Made by a program: the position numbers and the translations under genes. From contig CALWLT010000023.1 of the NCBI GenBank assembly GCA_944381615.1, forward strand, positions 124,001 through 188,000: 64,000 nucleotides of DNA, written 5' to 3'. Shown here one piece after another: positions 18,751 to 26,172 of this stretch (positions are counted from its first letter, which is position 1; the number at the start of each line of letters is the position of its first letter). The stretch is from an uncultured Lachnospiraceae bacterium (GTDB lineage: Bacteria > Bacillota > Clostridia > Lachnospirales > Lachnospiraceae). The notes below the pieces were generated by a model. It ran no database searches, was not told the DNA's origin, and was given only the letters and a program-made list of their open reading frames with translations.

Positions 18751-20172
18751 TCAGGAAATCCAGACTCCGTTGGCGTCCACGGTATATCCGTCGGGCGTCA
18801 CGCCGTCTGTGAAGAGCGCGCCGTTGGCATCCACGTAATACCAGTAGCCGCCCGTCTCGATCCAGCGGCTGACCTCCATGGTACCGTCATCCGCAAAATG
18901 GCGCCAGTGGCCGTCCACCAAATGCCAGCCGGGCGTCTGCGTCTCCTCTGCCCGGGCAAACCCGTCTGTCCCCGGACCGCCGGGGCCGTCCGTGCTGCCC
19001 TCCGTCAGCGGTACAGAAGGATCCGTGCTCTGCCCGGTTCCCGTACCCTGAAAAGAGGCCGTATCCGGGTTCTGAGCCGATCCGCTTCCCGACGGGCCGC
19101 TCTGATTCCCGGCCGCTCCCGACGGGCCGCTCTGCGTTCCGGTCACACCCGACGGACCGCTCTGCGTTCCTCCTGCAGGGCCGGATCCGGCCGCTTTCTT
19201 TGCAGCGATTACCTCAAATCCATAATCGAGCAGGCTCTTCGTATCGCTGTAATGCGTCTGGCTGCTCTTTAATACCACAGCAATCAGCCGCACGCCGTCC
19301 CGCTCTGCGCAGGTAACCAGCGTATTGCCCGCCAGGGACGTATATCCCGTCTTTCCCCCTACAATCCCCGGATAATACTCCGCGTTGGCCGGATTTAACA
19401 TCTTATGCCCCATCTGCAGATGGCGCGCCGACGGCACGCTGGCCGTCGCCGGGAAATCATAGGTAAGCGTGGACGCCACCTGGCGCACCGTATCATTCTC
19501 AAACGCCGCCTTCGCGATCAGCGCCATATCATGCGCCGACGTATAATGATTGGAATTGTTCAGGCCGTTGGGGTTGACAAAATGCGTGTTGGTACATCCC
19601 AGGGACGCCGCCTTCTGATTCATCCGATCCGCAAAGGCGCTGACGCTCCCCGCCACATGCTCCGCCAGCCCGTTGGCAACCTCGTTGGCCGATTTTAAAA
19701 GCAGGCCGTAGAGGCAGTCCTTTACCGAAAACTGATCGCCCGCCTTGACCTTTAAAGTCACGGCGCCCGACTCCAGATTGGTCACGGCGGCCTGCGAAAA
19801 CGTGACCGTCTCGTCCAGGCTGCAGTGCTCTGCCACCAGAAGCGCCGTCATCAACTTGGTAATGCTGGCCGGGAACAGATGCGCGTCCCCGTTTTTCTCA
19901 TACAGGAACCGGCCGTTCGTCGCGTCATAGAGCGCCGCCCCCTGCGCCTGAACCTGCGGCTCTGCAATCTGAACCGCCCCGCCTGTACCCTGCGCCGCCT
20001 GCGTCTGCTGCCCGGATCCGCCCGTCTGGGCGCTCTGGTTTAACGCCTCCAGCGCCGGCCCGGTCGGCGGCAGAATCTCGTCCGCCGCGGCCGTCACAGA
20101 GACAGAGAGGGAGAACGCCAGCCCCAGGCAGAGCGCACGTCCCATCCGTCCCACGTTCTTCCAGTTTTTCAT
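18751..20172 (-). CDS. dacF: D-alanyl-D-alanine carboxypeptidase with cell-wall-binding repeats
   Basis: Secreted low-molecular-weight PBP that trims D-Ala from peptidoglycan stem peptides. It has a signal peptide (residues 1-30), then a penicillin-binding domain with SITK (103-106), SAN (161-163) and KTG (274-276). A Gly/Ser linker with three 10-residue QSGPSG repeats follows (DNA 19091-19180). The C-terminal ~60 residues carry choline-binding-type repeats (GYWYYVDANGALF). The wall-binding tail is unusual for DacF enzymes. Last gene of the ddh-ybaK-dacF group. Confidence 0.9.
   Translation of the reverse strand: MKNWKNVGRMGRALCLGLAFSLSVSVTAAADEILPPTGPALEALNQSAQTGGSGQQTQAAQGTGGAVQIAEPQVQAQGAALYDATNGRFLYEKNGDAHLFPASITKLMTALLVAEHCSLDETVTFSQAAVTNLESGAVTLKVKAGDQFSVKDCLYGLLLKSANEVANGLAEHVAGSVSAFADRMNQKAASLGCTNTHFVNPNGLNNSNHYTSAHDMALIAKAAFENDTVRQVASTLTYDFPATASVPSARHLQMGHKMLNPANAEYYPGIVGGKTGYTSLAGNTLVTCAERDGVRLIAVVLKSSQTHYSDTKSLLDYGFEVIAAKKAAGSGPAGGTQSGPSGVTGTQSGPSGAAGNQSGPSGSGSAQNPDTASFQGTGTGQSTDPSVPLTEGSTDGPGGPGTDGFARAEETQTPGWHLVDGHWRHFADDGTMEVSRWIETGGYWYYVDANGALFTDGVTPDGYTVDANGVWIS
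19091..19180. repeat. 30-bp tandem repeat, three copies, in the dacF linker
   Basis: Units at 19091-19120, 19121-19150 and 19151-19180 share a GACGGGCCGCTCTG core. They encode a flexible linker between the catalytic and wall-binding domains. Confidence 0.85.
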
Positions 20173-20188
20173 CCCGCTGTTCCTCCGC

Positions 20189-20656
20189 TTACGCCGTCTT
20201 GCAGGCGTCGACCCACGCCCGGTATCCCGAGCAGGCCTCCAGCTCCCCGATGCTCAGCCCGATCGCGCTGTTGCTGCTGCCGCAGGCCGGATACACCGTC
20301 TCAAAGCGCTTCAGCGATTCATCCAGGTACACCGTCACGCCCTCCCGGACGCCGAACGGGCACACGCCGCCTACCGCATGGCCGACGCGCTCCTCCACCT
20401 CGTCCGGGCTCAGCATCTTCGCCTTGGTGTGAAACGTCTCCTTAAACTTGTGATTGTCAATCTTCTGATCGCCGGCCGTCACGATCAGCACCGGCGCGCC
20501 GTCCACCAGAAAGGACATCGTCTTGGCAATCTTTTCCGGCTCGCAGCCGACCGCCTGCGCCGCCAGCTCCACCGTCGCGCTGGAGGTGTCAAATTCCAGG
20601 ATTCTCTCCTCCAGCCCCCATTTTTTCAGCCATTCTCTCGCTCTCTCAATCGCCAT
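20189..20656 (-). CDS. YbaK/EbsC-family aminoacyl-tRNA deacylase
   Basis: The 155-residue protein matches the YbaK/ProX family of trans-editing domains, which hydrolyse mischarged tRNA such as Cys- or Ala-tRNA-Pro. Seen: KTMSFLVDGAPVLIVTAGDQKID with the conserved central Lys region, and GGVCPFGV near residue 98. It starts 2 bp after the ddh stop. Its exact tRNA substrate cannot be read from sequence. Confidence 0.85.
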   Translation of the reverse strand: MAIERAREWLKKWGLEERILEFDTSSATVELAAQAVGCEPEKIAKTMSFLVDGAPVLIVTAGDQKIDNHKFKETFHTKAKMLSPDEVEERVGHAVGGVCPFGVREGVTVYLDESLKRFETVYPACGSSNSAIGLSIGELEACSGYRAWVDACKTA

Positions 20657-20658
20657 AA

Positions 20659-21645
20659 TTACAGATACTTCCTCCTCAGATCCGCTGCGCTCTCCGGCGA
20701 CAGGTATGCCGGCGCCACGTCGAACGGCGTCCGGCAGCCGGACTGTCCCTCGGCGTTCATCTTATAAGCCGCTCTCGCATAGGCCACAATCACGGAAGAG
20801 GTAAATTCCGGGTTGGAATCCAGCTTCAGGCTGTACTCGATCACGTAGCTATTCTCCTTCTCGCGGCCCGTCCTTCCGCTTCTTAACACGAAACCGCCGT
20901 GCGGCAGACGGCTGTGATCTCTCTTGAGCTCTTCCTCGCTGATGAAATGGACCGTCGTATCGTAATCGGCGAAATAGTCGGGCATCGTCTTGATCTCCTG
21001 CTCGATCCGGGCCAGGTCCGCCCCCTCTTCCGCCACGACAAAGCACTCCCTCGTGTGTTTCTCCCGGGTCGTAAGCTGCGGATTCTTCCCGCTGCGGACC
21101 GCGTCCAGCGCGTCCTGGCAGGGAATGGTGTACTGTCTGGCGTCTTTCACGCCCGCGACCCGGCGTACGGCGTCCGAATGCCCCTGGCTGACGCCCTTGC
21201 CCCAGAACGTATAATTCTCTCCCTCGGGCAGGCAGGCCGTCGAATACAGGCGCGCCAGCGAAAACAGGCCCGGATCCCAGCCCGCGGAAATAACCGCAAC
21301 CTTGCCCGACTCCTTCGCCGCCCCGTCTACCGCCTCAAAATGCTCCGGGATCTTCGCGTGCGTGTCAAAGCTGTCCACCACGTTAAACCATTTCACATAT
21401 TCCGGCGTCTGCACCGGCAGATCGGTCGCGCTTCCGCCGCAGAGGATCAGCACGTCGATCTCGTCCTTTTTCTTCTCCGCCTCTTCCGCCCGGTAGACCG
21501 GCACGCCTTCCGTAAGAATCGACACCGTCTCCGGCGCGCGTCTCGTAAATACGGCCTTCAGCTCCATATCCGGGTTCTGCCGGATCGCGCACTCCACGCC
21601 GCGTCCCAGGTTGCCGTAACCCATAATTCCGATTCTGATGCTCAT
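20659..21645 (-). CDS. ddh: meso-Diaminopimelate D-dehydrogenase
   Basis: Makes meso-DAP for lysine and peptidoglycan in one NADPH-dependent step. The start at 21645 is chosen because AAAGGA lies 8 bp upstream and the resulting 328 residues match the family (about 326). Seen: a Rossmann motif GIMGYGNLGRGVE at the N-terminus, the WDPGLFSL segment and the WGKGVSQGHSDAVRR substrate loop. It is preceded by a ~160-nt structured leader from the promoter at 21814. It leads ybaK and dacF. Confidence 0.93.
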   Translation of the reverse strand: MSIRIGIMGYGNLGRGVECAIRQNPDMELKAVFTRRAPETVSILTEGVPVYRAEEAEKKKDEIDVLILCGGSATDLPVQTPEYVKWFNVVDSFDTHAKIPEHFEAVDGAAKESGKVAVISAGWDPGLFSLARLYSTACLPEGENYTFWGKGVSQGHSDAVRRVAGVKDARQYTIPCQDALDAVRSGKNPQLTTREKHTRECFVVAEEGADLARIEQEIKTMPDYFADYDTTVHFISEEELKRDHSRLPHGGFVLRSGRTGREKENSYVIEYSLKLDSNPEFTSSVIVAYARAAYKMNAEGQSGCRTPFDVAPAYLSPESAADLRRKYL

Positions 21646-21714
21646 CGTCTTCATCCTTTCTCTGTCTGTCATCGTCTCAATGTCTGCGCGCCGCAGATTC
21701 CGGTACACAAAACA

Positions 21715-21800
21715 GAGTGCTGCAAAACACGGCTTTGCAGCACTCCCATCCTCCCCAGATTTGCCGGCACGGCTTTTCAAACGGGGAACGCCCCATCTGG
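21715..21800 (-). promoter_or_regulatory. Structured ddh leader: three-way junction plus terminator-like hairpin
   Basis: Reading the minus strand from the expected start (~21807), CCAGAT (21795-21800) pairs with ATCTGG (21755-21760) and encloses a GGGG-CGTT-CCCC hairpin (21783-21794) and a second small GCC/GGC hairpin (21763-21773). A 13-bp stem follows (21715-21727 with 21733-21745), then TGTTTTGTG. This layout looks like an aptamer with an attenuator. It does not match the lysine riboswitch or another class I know. Confidence 0.45.
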
Positions 21801-21813
21801 TGTTCCATAACTA

Positions 21814-21842
21814 TTTATACAATAAATGCTCCGGAAATTCAA
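21814..21842 (-). promoter_or_regulatory. Sigma-A promoter of ddh
   Basis: TTGAAT (21837-21842), a 17-bp spacer and TATAAA (21814-21819) on the minus strand, overlapping the stop of the upstream regulator gene. Confidence 0.6.
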
Positions 21843-22078
21843 TCCTCCTGATCCAGATTATCAAAAAGTTCACTGTTATAAAATTCCCGGATCGACATAT
21901 CAAATCCCTCCGCGATTTTCTGAATGTTGACGATCCCCGGATTGCGGCTTCTGCCGTTCAGAATACATTTTAACGTGGACATCGGCATTCCGGTCCGGTA
22001 AGCCAGCGCATACAGCGTCAGTCGGTTCTGTTTCAGCAGCTCCCGGATCCGCATGACCGTGGCATCATATACCTGCAT
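21839..22078 (-). CDS. XRE-family helix-turn-helix regulator (79 aa)
   Basis: A single-domain DNA-binding protein with the Cro/C1-type fold: LTLYALAYRTGMPMSTLKCILNGR is the helix-turn-helix (residues ~20-43). The start at 22078 is chosen because AGAGGAGGAT lies just upstream. The longer frame would read through the operator-like palindrome. A 10-7-10 inverted repeat (22093-22119) lies directly before the ribosome binding site, which suggests autoregulation. The C-terminus is acidic. Confidence 0.8.
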   Translation of the reverse strand: MQVYDATVMRIRELLKQNRLTLYALAYRTGMPMSTLKCILNGRSRNPGIVNIQKIAEGFDMSIREFYNSELFDNLDQED

Positions 22079-22092
22079 GCAGCATCCTCCTC

Positions 22093-22119
22093 TTTCGTAT
22101 AACGTAAGTTTATACGAAA
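22093..22119. promoter_or_regulatory. Palindromic operator candidate upstream of the XRE gene
   Basis: A perfect inverted repeat TTTCGTATAA-N7-TTATACGAAA, 27 bp long and AT-rich in a GC-rich genome, 15 bp before the XRE start. No T-run follows, so it is more likely a repressor site than a terminator. Confidence 0.55.
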
Positions 22120-22181
22120 AAGAAAGAAAAACGGGGCGATACATCATACCCGATGTAAGCTTTTTCAAAATATTTCCAGTT

Positions 22182-22655
22182 TTACCAGGAAATTCCTTTC
22201 TCCTGGAACAGGTACTCCGTATTCAGACGGATCCGATCCAGGAAGCCGTCCAGCACCCGGAATTCCTCCTCTGTAAACCCCTGAAACTGCGCCTCTTCCA
22301 TGTGCAGATAGACTCTCCGGCTGCCGTCCGCCACCTCCCGGCCCTTTTTTGTGACCCGGATGCAGTTGAAGCGGCTGTCCTCCTCCGAGGCCTCGCGGCT
22401 GATATAGCCGCCGTTTTCCAGCTTCTTAAGCGCCACGGCGATCGTCGCCGTCGAAACCCGCTGCGCGAGTGCAATCTCCTTCTGCGAGGCGTCCGGGTGC
22501 GCGGCAATATACATCAGAATCCGGCACTGGCTCTGATAAATGCCGAAGCCGCTCATCTCCCGCTCCAGATAAAGCTTCCAGAGCTGATTGATATGCGCGC
22601 ATTTTTCCGTAATCCGGTGCCCGGAAACAAGCTCTTCTCTCTTCTCCTGATCCAT
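22182..22655 (-). CDS. MarR-family transcriptional regulator
   Basis: The 157-residue winged-helix regulator shows the MarR core: ILMYIAAHPDASQKEIALAQRVSTATIAVALKKLENGGYISRE (helix-turn-helix) followed by the wing (DSRFNCIRVTKKG). Such dimers usually repress adjacent transporters or stress genes, but no obvious target lies beside it. It has its own perfect promoter. Confidence 0.88.
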   Translation of the reverse strand: MDQEKREELVSGHRITEKCAHINQLWKLYLEREMSGFGIYQSQCRILMYIAAHPDASQKEIALAQRVSTATIAVALKKLENGGYISREASEEDSRFNCIRVTKKGREVADGSRRVYLHMEEAQFQGFTEEEFRVLDGFLDRIRLNTEYLFQEKGISW

Positions 22656-22687
22656 CCTGTCTCCCCTTTCTCTTCCTGTCTGGACCC

Positions 22688-22716
22688 ATCATAAAGAATC
22701 TGCCTCCCGCTGTCAA
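22688..22716 (-). promoter_or_regulatory. Sigma-A promoter of the marR gene
   Basis: Perfect TTGACA (22711-22716), a 17-bp spacer and TATGAT (22688-22693) on the minus strand. Confidence 0.7.
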
Positions 22717-22863
22717 GTAAAGAGCCGTTTTCCCCGCCTCGTTTCTCTTCTACCGTATTCTGTACGTCGCTCATTTTCACACCTCGCACGATCCGGGAAG
22801 CCATGGTTCTTCCCTGGAAAAAACCTATCATGCGGCAATCCCGGATCTGCGGCGATTCCAAAT

Positions 22864-22885
22864 AAAAAAAAGGCGCCGAAGCGCC
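22864..22885 (-). terminator. Terminator of the amidase-argS-SNF2 group
   Basis: On the minus strand GGCGC-TTCG-GCGCC (22872-22885) is followed by a run of Ts (22864-22871). It is a classic UUCG-loop terminator. Confidence 0.8.
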
Positions 22886-22928
22886 CTGGGCCGCCGCGGC
22901 GGCCGAACTCAGACCATATCCATTTTTT

Positions 22929-25900
22929 CTACGGGCTGTCCTGCCCCGCCCCGTCCAGAAGCTTAAGAATCTCCTCCCGTCCCGGAAACGAAACGGTCAG
23001 CGCGCTCTCCTCCACCAGCGAGGTAAGACGCTGCTTGGCCTCCTGGAGCTTCAGGATGTTTTCCTCGATTGTCCCCTTCAGAATCAGCTTCAATACCGTC
23101 ACGTCCCGGCTCTGCCCGATGCGCCAGGCGCGATCCGCCGCCTGGTTCTGCGCCGCCTCGTTCCACCACGGATCGTAGAGAACGACCACGTCGGCCGCCG
23201 TCAGGTTAAGCCCCAGGCCGCCGGCTTTCAGCGAGATCAGAAACACCGGCTCCGGCGCCGTGCCGAAGGCGCTTACCATCGCGTCCCGCTCCCGCACGGG
23301 CGTCGCGCCGGTCAGCAAAAAGCAGCCGATCCCCTCCTTTTTCAGGCGGTCGGCGAGGATTCGCAGCATGGAAGCAAACTGGGAGAACACCAGCGCCCGG
23401 TGCCCCGCCTCCACCGCAGAGGAAAGCAGCGAAACGCAGGTCTCCAGCTTGGCGCTCGGCCCCGCAAAAGATTCATAGCACAGCGACGGATCGCAGCAGA
23501 GCTGGCGCAGGCGGGTCAGCCCGGACAGGATCTCCATCCGTCCCCTGGAAAACCCGGCGTCGTCCAGCCCTTCCAGCTTCCGTTTCAGCTTCAGGGCCTC
23601 CGCCTGGTATACCGCCCTCTGCCGCCCCTCCAGCGCCGAATACACGATCTGCTCGATCTTTTCCGGCAGCTCCCGCATCACATCCCGTTTCATCCGGCGA
23701 AGCAGAAACGGCCGGATCAGACGGCGCAGGCCGTCCGCCGCCTCCTGATCCCCGCGCGCGGCGGGCAGCTCCCAGCGCTCCCGGAACTTCCGGTACGTCC
23801 CCAGAAAACCCGGCATCAGGTAATCAAAGAGACTCCACAGCTCGCCGAGACGGTTTTCCACCGGCGTTCCCGTCAGCGCCAGGCGGCTGCGGGCCCGGAT
23901 CGCCTTCGCCGCCCGGGCGGTCTGCGTCGCCGCATTTTTGATCGCCTGCGCCTCGTCGAGAATGGCAAAGCGAAATTCCCTGTCCCGGTACGCGGCCAGA
24001 TCCCGCCGGAGCAGATCGTAGGAGGTCACGAGCACGCCGCTCTCCCGGCGCGCCAGAATCGCGCTCCGCTCGGACGCCGTCCCCGTCACGGCCGTCACCG
24101 GAAGCGCGGGTGCAAACCGCTCAAATTCATGAATCCAGTTGCAGATCAGAGACGCCGGGCAGACGACCAGCGAAAGCGGCCGCCCCGTTTCTTCCTCGCG
24201 GTGCGCCTGCCAGATCAGCGCGATAACCTGCAGCGTCTTTCCCAGACCCATGTCGTCGGCCAGAATCCCGCCCAGGCCGTTCCGGTCCAGAAGCTGAAGC
24301 CAGGCCACCCCGGCCTTCTGATAATCGTAAAGCACCCCGGCCAGCTCTTTCGGCACGCGAAACGGCGCCTTTTTACCCCGCTTCAGATCTGCCGTCAGTT
24401 TCCGGACCGCCTCGTCTTCCTTCAGGGAAACCCCTTCCTTTTCCCGCCATTCCTCCAGAAGCGGCGCGCAGGCGGCGGGAATGCGCAGCGTCTTCTCCCG
24501 CAGCGCCTGCTTTCCGCAGGAAAACCCGGCAAGAAACCGGCAGACCGTCTCGAGCCCCCGGTCGGTAAGGCGCAGAAATTCTCCCTTTTTTAAGCAGACA
24601 TAGCGCTTCTTTTCCCGGTATGCGGCCAGAATGGTTTCCATCTGCGCCGCGCTCAAATTGCCGGTCTGAAACGAGAGATCCAGCCAGCCGCCGGAGCGCG
24701 TTACCGAGGCGGCAAAGGACGGCGGCGGCACAATCCGGACCGCGCGGGCGGCCTCCGAAATGCGCACGGTCCCCCGCTTTTCAAACGCGTCCATCCCCTC
24801 GTCCAGGAGCCGGTACAGCGCATCCGAATCGCCGCGGATGACCAGCGCGCTTCTTCCTGAACGATCTGCTTCCCGGAAGGAAAAATAATTTGCAATCAGC
24901 CGGCTGATCGCAAACTCGCCCGCCGCGTCCCGGCCCGACGCGCGGGACGGCTCCTCCTCGTCCAGCGGATAAACCGTCCGATCTCCATAGCGAAACACCG
25001 GCGTCATCCGGATTTCATCCGGCCCTCCGCTGTCAAAATCAAAATACGCCTTCAGCGTTTCCAGTGCATACTCCTGCGGCCCGATCCCCTCCATGTCCAG
25101 CAGACCAAGCTCCTTAAGCGGCTTCAGCGCGCAGTCATAAAAAAGCGGGATATCGCGCCGCGCCGCCGTAATATCCTTTCCGCGCCCGCCGTCCTCCGGC
25201 CAGGCAAAAAGCGTCCGCAGCGCGGCGGCCGTCCCGCCGCCGCAGGCGCAGAGCCGTCCTCCGTCCGCCACATAGACGCGCTCCTCGCCCTCCAGAAACA
25301 GAAAGCCGTCGGGAAACGACACCCGAAGCCCGTCCGCCCCGGCCCGCCGCACCGTTATCTGAATGCGGGGAGCCTCCTGGGAGAGGGCAAATTCCCGCTC
25401 GCGCCCGCTTTCCTCTTTTACCGTGACCGTCTTCCCCCGCATGGCCGCAAAAAAACGATCCGTCTGGGAACGCGTCAGGGGAAGCGCCCGCAGCGGCGGG
25501 ACGGACGCCGTCCTGCCTCGAAATTCCTCCTGAAACAGCCCGTACGCCTGCGTCCCTTCCAGGATCAGCGAAAGAAGCGGGCGGCTTTCCGGCGCAAACG
25601 CCTGCGGGCTGTGGTAAAAATCCAGATCCGCGCCGTAGCGGATCCACCCGTTTTCCCTGACCGCACGCGCGAAAGCAGTCAGATCCCGGATCAGATAAGG
25701 GCGGGAGGACGCCGTCCCCCCGCCTTTTATCAGGCATTCCATCTTAAGCTTTCCCCGCTCCGGGCAAAGGCGCGGCACAAGCAGTGCGCAGGCTCCTCCC
25801 GTCTCCAGCGCCGCCCGGGCCAGGCGGTTTTGCGTGACCCGCCCGATCATCTCCCGGACCGCCGGCGACGTGTACACGGGAGGGTGTTTCTCCTCCTTAC

Positions 25901-26111
25901 GGCGCTCGCGGTACGCCTCCCAGAGCGCCCTGGCATGCGCGCAGGGGCCGCGAAAGGAATTTCCCTCCGGGCAGGTGCAGGAATAATCAAAGATCCGTTC
26001 GCCCCGGACGTAGATCTCCGTCTCGAAGCGCCCGCCGTCTTCCGCCGCGACGCCCCGGATCCGCGCCTCTCCCTTCCAGAAAACGTCCGCCGTGATCCGG
26101 CTGATCTCCAT
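22929..26111 (-). CDS. SNF2-family helicase with SWIM zinc finger
   Basis: A 1060-residue ATP-dependent DNA translocase. The N-terminus has a SWIM zinc-binding motif (Cys45, Cys47, Cys57, His59). A ~500-residue linker domain follows, then the RecA-like lobes: Walker A DDMGLGKT (619-626), DEAQ (719-722), LTGTPVENRLGELWSLFDYL, and lobe 2 with LVFSQFASML, GGLGLNLTAADVV and DRAWRIGQ. Bacterial members of this family are of unsettled function; remodelling of protein-DNA complexes is inferred. It starts 61 bp after argS. Confidence 0.9.
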   Translation of the reverse strand: MEISRITADVFWKGEARIRGVAAEDGGRFETEIYVRGERIFDYSCTCPEGNSFRGPCAHARALWEAYRERRKEEKHPPVYTSPAVREMIGRVTQNRLARAALETGGACALLVPRLCPERGKLKMECLIKGGGTASSRPYLIRDLTAFARAVRENGWIRYGADLDFYHSPQAFAPESRPLLSLILEGTQAYGLFQEEFRGRTASVPPLRALPLTRSQTDRFFAAMRGKTVTVKEESGREREFALSQEAPRIQITVRRAGADGLRVSFPDGFLFLEGEERVYVADGGRLCACGGGTAAALRTLFAWPEDGGRGKDITAARRDIPLFYDCALKPLKELGLLDMEGIGPQEYALETLKAYFDFDSGGPDEIRMTPVFRYGDRTVYPLDEEEPSRASGRDAAGEFAISRLIANYFSFREADRSGRSALVIRGDSDALYRLLDEGMDAFEKRGTVRISEAARAVRIVPPPSFAASVTRSGGWLDLSFQTGNLSAAQMETILAAYREKKRYVCLKKGEFLRLTDRGLETVCRFLAGFSCGKQALREKTLRIPAACAPLLEEWREKEGVSLKEDEAVRKLTADLKRGKKAPFRVPKELAGVLYDYQKAGVAWLQLLDRNGLGGILADDMGLGKTLQVIALIWQAHREEETGRPLSLVVCPASLICNWIHEFERFAPALPVTAVTGTASERSAILARRESGVLVTSYDLLRRDLAAYRDREFRFAILDEAQAIKNAATQTARAAKAIRARSRLALTGTPVENRLGELWSLFDYLMPGFLGTYRKFRERWELPAARGDQEAADGLRRLIRPFLLRRMKRDVMRELPEKIEQIVYSALEGRQRAVYQAEALKLKRKLEGLDDAGFSRGRMEILSGLTRLRQLCCDPSLCYESFAGPSAKLETCVSLLSSAVEAGHRALVFSQFASMLRILADRLKKEGIGCFLLTGATPVRERDAMVSAFGTAPEPVFLISLKAGGLGLNLTAADVVVLYDPWWNEAAQNQAADRAWRIGQSRDVTVLKLILKGTIEENILKLQEAKQRLTSLVEESALTVSFPGREEILKLLDGAGQDSP

Positions 26112-26172
26112 TCTCTCCGCCCCCTTCTCTCCCCGGAGGGCCTCTCCGGCCCCTGGTCTCTGCCGCCGCTTT

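Noticed and set aside
21645..21807. Lysine riboswitch upstream of ddh
   Set aside because: The leader is too short and lacks the conserved lysine-aptamer core, so only an unclassified structured leader is claimed.
23400..24593. A 397-codon plus-strand open frame opposite the SNF2 gene
   Set aside because: Antisense shadow with Arg/Pro/Gln-rich composition and no start signals.
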